Below, piece by piece: positions 41,501 to 51,200 of a stretch of 64,000 nucleotides of DNA. A program made the translations under genes and the position numbers. Origin of the DNA: Closterium sp. Naga37s-1 (taxonomy: Eukaryota; Streptophyta; Zygnematophyceae; Desmidiales; Closteriaceae). Every line of letters starts with the position of its first letter. Positions within the stretch are counted from its first letter, which is position 1. The stretch spans positions 434,001-498,000 of the forward strand of contig CANJKZ010000065.1 in the NCBI GenBank assembly GCA_947471745.1, read 5' to 3'. The notes under the pieces are model-generated. The model did not search any database, had not been told where the DNA came from, and saw nothing but the letters and a program-made list of their open reading frames with translations.

Positions 41501-42723
41501 ATGGCTTCCTAGAAGTCCACAGGCACCTACGTTGACGAGGTTCCCCCTCCTGGGGCGAACATCGTCAGTGGCATGTGGATTTTCAGGGTGAAGCGGCCGC
41601 CGGGTTCTCCGCCTGCCTTCAAGGCGCGTTACGTTGCTCGAGGCTTTAGTCAGCATGACGGGGTCGACTTCTTTCAGACCTTCTCCCCGACTCCGAAGAT
41701 GACCACTCTTCGGGTGTTGCTACACGTTGCAGCTCAGCGTGACTGCGAGCTGCACTCCCTCGACTTCTCCACAGATTTCTTGCAGGGTAGCCTTCACCAG
41801 GCCATCTGGCTGCGCCGTCCACCTGGCTTCACTGGGTCGTTTCCTGAGGGTACCCAGTGGAGCCTACAGCGACCAGTTTACGGCCTGCGTCAGGCACCTC
41901 GCGAGTGGCACGACACACTAAGGACGACACTTGCGGCTCTTGGGTTTGCTCCTTCGACTGTTGACCCGTCGCTGTTTCTGCGCACCGACACTACCCTGCC
42001 GCCGTTCTACGTTCTGCTGCAGGAGAGGCACACCTGCACTGACCTGGGTGAGCTACGTAGCTATCTTGGCTTGCAGATCACCCGGGACAGAGCACGGCGC
42101 ACCATCACACTGACTCAGTCACACATGGTGCACCAGGTCCTTCAGCGCTTCGACTTCCAGTTCTCCTCGCCACAGCCCACTCCTCTGTCTACCGGCCACT
42201 CGCTCTCAGCTCCACCTTCGGACAAGTCCGTAGAGCCGAGTGGTCCGTACCCATAGCTTGTGGGTTGCCTCATGTACCTGATGACGTGCACACGACCTGA
42301 ACTCGCGTACCCTCTCAGCCTCCTGGCTCGCTATGTGGCTCCCGGTAGACACCGAAAGGCGCACTGGGATGTTGCAAAGAGGGTACTACGTTACTTGTGC
42401 AGTACATCGGGCATGGGGCTCGTGCTTGGAGGACAGGGTTCAGTGGTACTCACAGGACACTCCGATGCTTCTTGGGCCGACGACCAGGCGACTCAGCGTT
42501 TGTCACAGGGTTACACCTTCAGCCTTGGCTTTGGTTCTGTCTCGTGGAGGTCCACTCGTTCTTCTTCTATGCTTGGTTCCAGCTGTGAGGCCGAGATCTA
42601 CACCTGGCTTCACTGGGTCGTTTCCTGAGGGTACACCATAAGGGGTACAACCCCAATTAGGTCTAGTACTTGTACACATTTTCAACCTTAGTCAATCATT
42701 CCCTCGAGTAGGTTTCTCACAAT

Positions 42724-42840
42724 TTTCAGGTGCAATCCCATCGGTACGGGAAATGTGCTCAGGTGGGAGCCCAACAGCTTTCCGGCAATGTTACGGGCAC
42801 TGTTCCGTCCCTGTTCACAGGTGCCGCAACAGACCCTGGT
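42724..42840 (+). repeat. Dispersed repeat R, copy 3
   Basis: TTTTCAGGTGCAATCCCATC through GGTGGGAGCCCAACAG and on to CAGGTGCCGCAACAGACC. The first 63 bp match 37553-37617. A diverged inverted copy lies at about 43300-43425. Confidence 0.65.
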
Positions 42841-42955
42841 ACAAGCTCGCCACTCACTCACTGTTCAGCTGACGGATTTTATTGTCTCTGACACATTCTG
42901 GCGGAAATCAAACAGACGACAGACCAAACTACCCGAAGCTGTAAAGGCCACCTGA

Positions 42956-43155
42956 AAAACAAAATAAAACCCCTAGAGAACCCGGAAGCCTTTTCGGGAG
43001 GGATCAACCCTCAACACGGGAACCCATCTGGTGTTTATGGTTGATGCTTCCCGATTCAATTCCGTTCCGATTGGGTTTTATTTATTTTTACGAAAACCTT
43101 GGGGAGGCATCAACCCTAAACACCAGGAGGTTCCCGTGTTTAGGGTGATCTTCCA
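42956..43155. repeat. Fold-back sequence with repeated palindromes
   Basis: Left arm 43002-43055 (ATCAACCCTCAACACGGGAA ... GTGTTTATGGTTGAT) pairs with right arm 43103-43152 (CATCAACCCTAAACACCAGG ... GTGTTTAGGGTGAT). Each arm is itself a near-palindrome, and ATAAAACCC at about 42964 pairs with GGGTTTTAT at about 43074. It could be a fold-back or MITE remnant; no target duplication was found. Confidence 0.7.
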
Positions 43156-43159
43156 AAAA

Positions 43160-43825
<666 letters not shown>

Positions 43826-43946
43826 AACGGACCTTTGTATTGATATAGATTAGAGATACAGCAGAGGCAAGCAAGCAACAAATAGGTATGTCTAACTATT
43901 CTCCTCCCTACCCCTCCCCCCCCCCCCCCCCCCCCTCCCAAGTCTT

Positions 43947-44293
43947 CTACTCGCTACCATTGCCTGGTTCTAGGGTAGCAAAGCACTCCCCCGGGTCCAG
44001 GATCCCCTCGGGGCCTCCTAAGGCTGGGTTCTCCTTCTGGGCTGCCAGGTTCATCTTGATAAGGAAGCTCACTGCCTGTGCCCTTTGCAAGGCGACAGAC
44101 CACCGCTGGCGGAACTGGTGCAGCAGCTTTGCGGCCTGGAAGCTTGAGGGGTCCGCGTTGAAGTGTAAGCGTGCTGCTCTGTCCGCCAGGTGCTTCAGGA
44201 AAGCCTGCACCTCGTCGCACGGGCAGCCATAGGTCTCGACTGCCAGCGGGTAAAAGCCCGCAAATTCAGCTCTGCCGTGGTATAGCCCGATAT

Positions 44294-44297
<4 letters not shown>
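43947..44297 (-). pseudogene. Remnant resembling a LINE-type reverse transcriptase C-terminus
   Basis: Minus-strand frame without its own start, reading FAGFYPLAVETYGCPCDE, then FLKHLADRAARLHF and LHQFRQRWSVALQRAQA before the stop. The pattern of a PLAVETYG motif followed some 50 residues on by a WSVALQR-type helix resembles the tail that follows the RT core in many algal LINE-type polyproteins. That is recalled, not searched. No RT core remains. Downstream on the same strand is a (GA)n run, like a microsatellite 3' tail, and another (GA)n lies upstream. It may therefore be a 5'-truncated LINE inserted in a GA tract. Confidence 0.45.
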
Positions 44298-44364
<67 letters not shown>

Positions 44365-44370
44365 ACATCA
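44298..44370. repeat. (CT)n microsatellite
   Basis: About 36 CT units with one CTAT interruption at the right end. Confidence 0.98.
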
Positions 44371-44495
44371 GCGCGTCTCTCGTATAACCATTCTGCGCAA
44401 GCCCAGCTGTAGAGCCATTCCCACCAAACTCCATCGGATTTCTCAGTAGCCTTTTGTCATCCTCGTGTCTTTCACATCTTGGTTAACTGATTCTG

Positions 44496-44816
44496 ATGGC
44501 CGTGTTCGCTGAATCCGAATACGTGAAAGCGCTGACCGAGGAAAACTGGGACGCCACCGTTCGTTGTGGTCGGGATCTGGTCGTGTCCACCATCTGTCAA
44601 AAAGTTGGCGCCATTATTCGCGAGCTCGCGAAGCAGTTTCAACACTCAGTAAGATTCTACGAGCTGGACGGCAACAAATACCGCATGGTGGAGGGGCAGC
44701 TGGAAGTGGAAGCTACGCTCATGGTGTTGATGTATCGCGACAGGGATCTCATACACAGCTTCCGCCGGCCCACTACCGTGTACCCCCTCCTAAAGTGGAT
44801 TATGAATAACCGCTAG
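44496..44816 (+). CDS. Divergent thioredoxin-fold protein without CXXC
   Basis: Single-exon gene, 106 residues. The spacing of elements follows thioredoxin: VKALTEENWDATV, then DLVVSTICQKVGAIIREL (strand, active-site turn, helix), FYELDGNKY in the position of the KLDVDE strand, ATLMVLMYRDRDLI for the pair of C-terminal strands, and a last helix PLLKWIMNN. One cysteine, Cys34, stands where the first active-site cysteine would be; Val37 replaces the second. The cis-proline before the ATLMV strand is also missing. Redox catalysis is therefore unlikely and a binding role more so. The match is structural guesswork from motif order. It lies between a CT microsatellite and a DNA transposon, with no clear promoter. 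Its relation to the gene at 1059 is possible but distant. Confidence 0.5.
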   Translation: MAVFAESEYVKALTEENWDATVRCGRDLVVSTICQKVGAIIRELAKQFQHSVRFYELDGNKYRMVEGQLEVEATLMVLMYRDRDLIHSFRRPTTVYPLLKWIMNNR

Positions 44817-44972
44817 GAGCACGCTTTATGTTCCCCGTGCTGCTGTGATTTGCTTGCAAATGTCTTCACCCCTAACATGCAGTTGCCTTATCCAGAGTTA
44901 TAAAAGTATATGCGCTGTGATTTGTATGTGCAACCATAAATGCAACAGCGAGGATATGGCACGCGATCTCAT
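44817..44972. other. 3' flank of the thioredoxin-fold gene
   Basis: About 150 bp, AT-richer, with no gene. It ends at the TA target of the DNA transposon. Confidence 0.6.
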
Positions 44973-45529
44973 TACCGTATTACCCTGGATAGAAGCGCAT
45001 GTGCGCTTATAATAAAGCAGTGTTTTTTAGGGGGGTGCGCTTCTAATCGAGTCGTTTTTATAAGCGCATGCGCTTGTAATGGGAAAAAACAAAATTCACT
45101 TTTAAACATACCAAATTGAAGCCCGCAATAAGGCGAATTCAACCGACCATGCAACACGTGGGATCGTGCATGGTTTTTAGACAAAAACAGCAGCGGTTCG
45201 GTTTCCCACCGCACAGTTTTGTCTAGAACCATCGATCGTGACAGCAGTGACGGGGATGTTGCCGTGCGGCCCAATCACAGTCGCATGCATTGCGTGGCAT
45301 CTGCATTTCCCCCGAACCCTCTCGAAGGGTGGCGAATATTCCTTGCCAGCGTAGCGATTATGCTGCCACGCAGGGTCCTCTACGGGGGTAGGCGGGGGTT
45401 TCCCGCCTGTCATTGACGAGGACCCTGAGGCGCCAACCTTATGGGGTCCCCTTCGTTGCCCATTTGTTCACCGTCTCTTTCATTTTTTTCATTCAAGATT
45501 CTAGTGTAGGCCGCCTGGCTGGCGAAGCC

Positions 45530-47738
45530 ATGGCGGAATTCAGCGGGACGCACTTCCTCTTCAAGAACAAGAGAGCTCGCCCATGGCGACTTACCGACGA
45601 CGGGTGGTATACCCGTGAGCCCGCAGCGCCTCCAGTGCCACCTGAACCCCCAGCGCCCCCTGCTCCTCTTGCTCCTCCTGCACCTCCTGCTCCTCCTGCT
45701 CCTCCTGCTCCTCCCGCGCCTCCTGCTCCTCCAAATCCACCTGATATCGGTGCCAGTGCTCACCAACGGCCCGTGCTCCAGCTGTATTTACCAGCCACTT
45801 TCGACGAGTGGCTGTCTGAACCGGACACACCCAAGGCACCTGATGTGTTCATCCAGGCTCCGCCGCCTGCACCACGGTGGGGACAGCCCGAAGCCTGCAC
45901 GTGGGACGAGTCGGGTGTGGGCGCCGACGATGACGTGGCCGCCGATAAACAATACAGCGGCGACGGCGACGGTGTCGGCGACGGTGAAGCGGGCGCCGAG
46001 GAGGACGTGTTCCCAGATCGTGGTGCAACTGCCGAGGACGACGACGGTGTGGAGTCATGGTGGCGCGACGCACCACGCGAGAAGATGCCAATACCGACGT
46101 ATCCGCCGATTAACAAAAAACGACCCCACCCCTCCTCCCAGAACCTCTCCCGGGCACAAGCCGTCTCAACATAAACGGCAGGCCTACACCTCCCAGGAGA
46201 AACTCAGGTGGCTCGTGCGGCTGGAGCTGGCGGCATCGGTAAGCGAGGTCGCGCGGGAGTCCGGCATACACCGCAAATGCCTGACGGAGTGGAAAAGCCA
46301 AGCAGAGGAGCTCAAGGCTTCACATGCCGCACGGTGTCGACTTCATGGTCGCGGGAGGTCTTCGTGGTACAGACCCATGGAGATAAAGGTGTACGCTCAA
46401 CTCCTCGATTGGCGACGCCGCGGTGTTGCAGTGTCAGTTGGCCGGCTCCAAGAATGGTCACGCGAAGTGATGAAGGCGCTGTTCCCGGAAGTCAAGTGGA
46501 AAGGGAGTCAGCGGTGGTCGGAGCGGTTCTGCAAGCGGTGGAACCTCAGCGTGCGCATGAAAACTAAGGTGGCGCAGAAAACGCAGGAGCGTAAGTGCCT
46601 TGTTTCCCGCTTGCCGTTAGCGAATTCGCATGGTTTATGAGTTGTACTCATCCTTCTTCCTATTTGTCCTTCCCTCCCCGTGCGCAGACGTGGCGACGCA
46701 GTGCAAAGAATTTTGGCAGTTTGTCCACGACGCACGCAACGAGTACGCGATCGACAATCGATACATAATCAACGCCGACCAAACGCCTCTTTGGTTGGAG
46801 ATGCCGGCCACTACCACCGTGGAGCAGACGGGCGTGAAGTCGGTGCCCATCCGCAGCGCTGGTTACCATAAAGAAAGAGTCACCGTGATGCTGGCGTGCA
46901 CGGCGACGGGTGAGAAATTGAAGCCGTGGGTGTTTTTCAAGCGCAAGACACTCCCTAAGGGTGACTTCCCGAACGGTAAGCACATGTTCTTGTGCGTGTT
47001 CTGGACGTTATAAAAAAAAAGGGACTTACCACCGCTTGGTTGTGTGCAGATGTCGTGGTCGGCTGCCAAGCGAACGGGTGGATGGAAGCCACGGGCGTCA
47101 TCCAGTGGCTCGATGAGGGCGTGGTGCCGTTCCTGAAACCCAAATTCGGCGTGCAGAGTCGGAGCGCCATGCTAGTACTCGACTCCTACCGTGGTCACCT
47201 TACCAAGGAATTCAAGGCAAGATTCGCGGCGCTCAACATCGTGCCGACGGTCATCCCGGCGGGATGCACGGCAGACGTGTAGCCGCTCGATGTGTCGGTG
47301 AACAAGAGCTTCAAAGCAAGTGTTCGCCAACAGTACCAGTCCTGGTTTGAGGCGGACGGCATGAACATCCTGACACCTGCAGGTGAGCGAGGACATGTCC
47401 TCCCGTCTCCCCTTCGTGTGCTTGTCTGCCTGCTTGTGTTCTAATGTCCCCACTCCCTTTCATGTGGTGCAGGGAACATCAAGAAACCACCCCCGGAGGT
47501 GATGCTCAAGTGGATTTCACGGGCGTGGAAGGCCGTGCCCGCCGACCTGATTAAAAATTCATTCCTCACGTGCGGCATCAGCAATGCCCTCGACGGGAGC
47601 TAGGACCATTTGGTGATGGCGCACCGGAGAAGCCAGCTGAGCCACGAGGTAGAGGTAGACGACGACATCCAAGCAGACGGGTTATGGGGCAACAACTCCA
47701 CGGAGCCTGAATCGGACGTGGAGGAAGTGGAGGCCTAA
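45530..47738 (+). pseudogene. pogo/Tc5-like (CENP-B domain, DDE_1) transposase with nonsense codons
   Basis: Would cut and paste the surrounding element. N-terminus from ATG 45530 with a Pro-rich tract (APPAPPAP) and an acidic region; a frame change is needed between about 46100 and 46180. A CENP-B/Tc5-type DNA-binding region follows (YTSQEKLRWLVRLELAASVS, then IHRKCLTEWK). Introns with GT-AG ends are inferred at 46591-46687, 46976-47049 and 47383-47472. The DDE_1 domain has NADQTPLWLEMP (first Asp), LVLDSYRGHLTKEF (second Asp) and PLDVSVNKSFK (third Asp). A TAG at 47280-47282 stands directly before PLDV, where relatives have Gln, and a second TAG lies at 47601-47603 in ISNALDGS-DHL. Product truncated before the third catalytic residue, so inactive. 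Confidence 0.8.
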
Positions 47739-47998
47739 GGCTAGACTAGGCAAGATGGTGTTTAGGCTAGGACAATAGTCACCCTATTGTATGTGCAAAA
47801 CTTTTAGGTAGTGCGAAATTTAATATGTGTATTTTTAAGTCTAGCCTTGCTTTAGCTCTAAAGATTATGATATATGCAAAGTGTACTTTTTTTATTACAA
47901 GGGTGCGCTTATAATAAGTAACAAATTTATAAGGGGTGCGCTTCTAATTGAGGATCGGCCATAAGCGCATTGCTCCAGATACAAGCGCATGCGCTTAT

Positions 47999-48118
47999 TG
48001 TGAAATAAAGAAACGGGAATGGATGAACTAGGAAAGTGTGAGATACAAATATGAAAGATGTACCCCTTAGTGTCTACCCCACTACAGCCTACATAGGCTA
48101 AGGCATATATATCTGACA
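47999..48118 (-). repeat. C5 3' LTR
   Basis: 120 bp, TGTGAAATAAAG ... ATCTGACA on the plus strand. Confidence 0.97.
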
Positions 48119-48273
48119 CACCCCCATAGGCAAAGTGGGGGAGAACTAGGGGTCAAAAGACCAGTCAAGCAAAGCAAATCAAAGCAAAGCAAAGCAAGCT
48201 CAGGGTGGATCACAACGTCACCACACAGTCTGAGCACAGGTTCAAAGGCCATAAGGCCAGTTCACATGCAAGT
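48119..48273 (-). promoter_or_regulatory. C5 conserved 3' module and polypurine tract (shortened)
   Basis: Keeps GTGAACTGGCCTTATGGCC, GTGGTGACGTTGTGATCCACC, the GCTTTGC repeats, GACTGGTCTTTTGACC and CCTATGGGGGTG. The part nearest pol was removed by the 607-bp deletion. Confidence 0.8.
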
Positions 48274-51200
48274 TCATATATAAAGGTAAGCAGCCATGTG
48301 CTCTGGTCGGTGTCTCCCAGGAGCAACATAGCGTGCCAGAATGCTCAGAGGGTATGCTAGGTCAGGTCGAGTGCAGGTCATCAGATACATGAGGCAGCCA
48401 ACAAGCTCTGGGTACGGGCCACTCGGCTCTACGGACTCATCCGAAGGCAGAGCTGAGAGCGAGTGGCGAGTAGACAGAGGAGTGGCCTGAGGCGAGGAGT
48501 ACGTGAAGTCGAAGCGCTGAAGGACCTGCTGCACCATGTGTGACTGAGTCAAGGTAATGGTGCGCCGTGCTCTGTCCCGGGTGATCTGCAAGCCAAGATA
48601 GCTGCGCAGTTCACCCAGGTCTGTGCACGTGTGTCTCTTCTGCAGCTCGGACTTCACGTGGGCGAGTCCAGCAGTGTCAGCTGTAGCAAAGACCAAGTCG
48701 TCGACGTACACGAGGATGTAGAACGGCGGCAGCAAAGTGTCGGTGCGAAGAAACAGCGACGGGTCAGCAGTGGAAGGAGCAAACCCAAGAGCTGCAAGCG
48801 TAGTCCTCAGTGTGTCGTGCCACTCACGTGGCGCCTGGCGGAGACTGTAGACTGGCCGCCGGAGGCTCCACTGGGTACCAGGAGGAAACGACCCAGTGAA
48901 GCCAGGTGGGCGGCGCAGCCAGATCTCCTCGTGCAGACTGCCCTGTAGGAAAGCAGTGCTGAAGTCAAGAGAGTGAAGCTCGTAGTCACGCTGAGCAGCA
49001 ACGTGCAGCAGAACCCGAAGAGTGGTCATCTTCGGGGTCGGGGAGAAGGTCTTAAAGTAGTCAACTCCCTGCCGATGACTGAAGCCTCGAGCCACGTAGC
49101 GCGCCTTGAAGACAGGCGGAGAACCCGGCGGCCGCTTCACCCTGAAAATCCACATGCCACTGACAATGTTCGCCCCAGGAGGGGGAACCTCGTCGACGTA
49201 GGTGCCTGTGGACTTCCAGGAAGCCATCTCTGCGTCCATGGCTGCCTGCCACTGAGAGGAGTAAGGACCCTCTATCGCCTCTGCGTAAGAGCGCGGGGTC
49301 GGGATGTCTGGTGCATCCGGGTCTCCCTCAGGGGCAAGCAGCGTGGACACGAGATGAGGTAAAGCAGCAGCAAAACACTGGAACTCCTCCTGTCGGTCCT
49401 CAAGGACGTCCGTGCTAAGAGCACACTCACCCCCGACGGACGGAGGACAGACAGACGCAGACTCAGCAACAAGACTAGCGGCGTAGTCTAGACGACAGTG
49501 AGCAGCGAAGTCGACAAGCTCGGTAACTAAGGCAGACGCAGCAGTGGACTCAAAGGAAGGGTCAGTGACAACAGTGGCTAGGAAACGCGTGGCAGTAGGA
49601 CTGGCAGCACGAAGGGAGTCAGACGCAGGGTCAGCAAGAGTAGGAAGAGAGGACTCTGGAGGAGACGGCAAAGGGACACGCTGTGGCGCAGTGGAAGGAC
49701 GCAGTGCCATCTGATGCGTGCCCGGGACTGCAGGAGGACGCGGACGTGGAACACGACGACTAGTGCGAGCAGTGCGAACAGGCGACGCAGGACGCGACTC
49801 AGGCTCACGACGCTCAGCAAGACCTCCAGTAGGACCAGCGTAGGGAGAAGGAGCAGGTAGAGGGGAGACCAGCTGTAACTGTGACTCGGACTGGACAGAC
49901 GGAGGACACCTTAAGGAAGGAGCAGGAGGAGAAGAAGGCGGAAGACCAAGAACCTGCTCAAGGAGCGGAACGAAGTACGGCCGCGGCCGCGCAGCACCTC
50001 CAGAACCAGCAGGGACAACACCAGTACCCCCAGTGTCAGCTCCAACTCCAGCAGCACCACCAGCTCCAGTACCTCCAGCAGCTCCAGCTCCAGCAGGACC
50101 ACCGGCAGACACAGCCGCTCCGGCTCCAGTACCGCCAGTAGCACCCACTCCAGCAGCACCACCAGCTCCAGCTCCACCAGTAGCTCCAGCACCAGGAGCA
50201 CCACCAGGCCCAGCAGCTCCAGTACCTCCAGTACGAGCACCTCCGGGACCCGTGGCTCCAGCACCCCCAGCAGAAGCAGAACCTCCAGTACCGGCTCCAG
50301 CAGCACCTCCAGCTCCAGTACTTCCAGCAGCAGCAGAACCTCCAGCACCGGCAGCACCTCCAGCTCCAGCAGCACGGCTCCAGCGGCGAGCAAACCACTC
50401 GCGCAGCTCCTGTGGAGAGGGAAGCTCCCGCCGGGACAAAGCACCCGAAGGACCACCAGGTCCAGCACCGGCAGGCTCCACACCCCCACTCCCAGCAACC
50501 CCAGGCTCAGCACCCCCAGAAGCAGCACCCCCAGGCTCCGCACGCTCAGGTACAGCACCCCCAGACCCAGCACCCCCAGGCTCCGCACGCGCAGGCTCAG
50601 CACCCCCAGACCCAGCACCCCCAGGCTCCGCACGCTCAGGCTCAGCACCCCCAGACGCACCAGAGTCAGCAGCTACCTCGACAGGCTCGACTGCATCTAC
50701 CTGGGACACACCTGAGGGGGCAGGACCCTGAGGGGGGAGGGAGTCTACCGGGGGGGGACCGGGCGCGAGGAAGAGCGGCGGGGGGGGGAGGGGGGCAGTG
50801 CGGTAGGGGAAGAGACGGTAGTACGGAACCGACTCGTCAAACGTGACGTCCTGGGAGGACAGAACACGACGCGAGGTGGGGTGGTAAAACTGCCAACCAG
50901 GCGCATCAGGGGGAAAGCCGAGGAAGACGCAAGGAACAGCACGGGAGGACAGCTTGTCCGCAGACAAGTCTCGAACGAAAGCTCGAGATCCCCAGACACG
51001 GAACGCAGACGCATCACCAACCTTCCCCGTCCACCGCAGAGTAGGGGAGGTCTCCGGCAGGGAGACCCGGGGCTGAAGGTTGATCTGATGCGCCGCGTAC
51101 TGAACCGCGAACGGCCACAGAAAATGGGGAGCAGCCGCATGGATCATGGACGTACGAGCGACATCCATGACCATGCCAATGCGGCGCTCAGCAATCCCAT

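Larger units (their letters stand above)
37619..42617 (+). pseudogene. C6 pol fragment without catalytic YVDD
   Basis: Two coding pieces: 38041-38528 (linker to AMDAEMA) and 41506-42617. The latter has a TAG for Trp at its start (TTCCTAGAAG), keeps MWIFRVKRPPGS and a substituted LDFSTDFLQG, then joins PPFYVL to LQERHTC. About 20 residues are missing there, including the whole YVDD motif. A further TAG occurs at 42255. RNase H stops at CEAEIY. It cannot be active. Confidence 0.9.
37616..42721 (+). mobile_element. Copia relic C6, truncated, split by C7
   Basis: Plus-strand copia without a 5' LTR, gag, protease or integrase. It begins in the Ala/Gly linker and continues to 38528. C7 and its ATGGC duplication follow, and the relic resumes at 41506 in reverse transcriptase. 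After a CEAEIY motif (about 42595) it jumps to a second copy of ACCTGGCTTCACTGGGTCG and then to the 3' two-thirds of an LTR (42637-42721, CATAAGGGGTACAACCCC ... TTTCTCACA). It is flanked by direct repeats of the host repeat rather than a 5-bp duplication. Confidence 0.88.

Noticed and set aside
43100..43155. Telomere-like CCCTAAAC / GTTTAGGG words
   Set aside because: Only single units in each arm of a fold-back, with no tandem TTTAGGG run.
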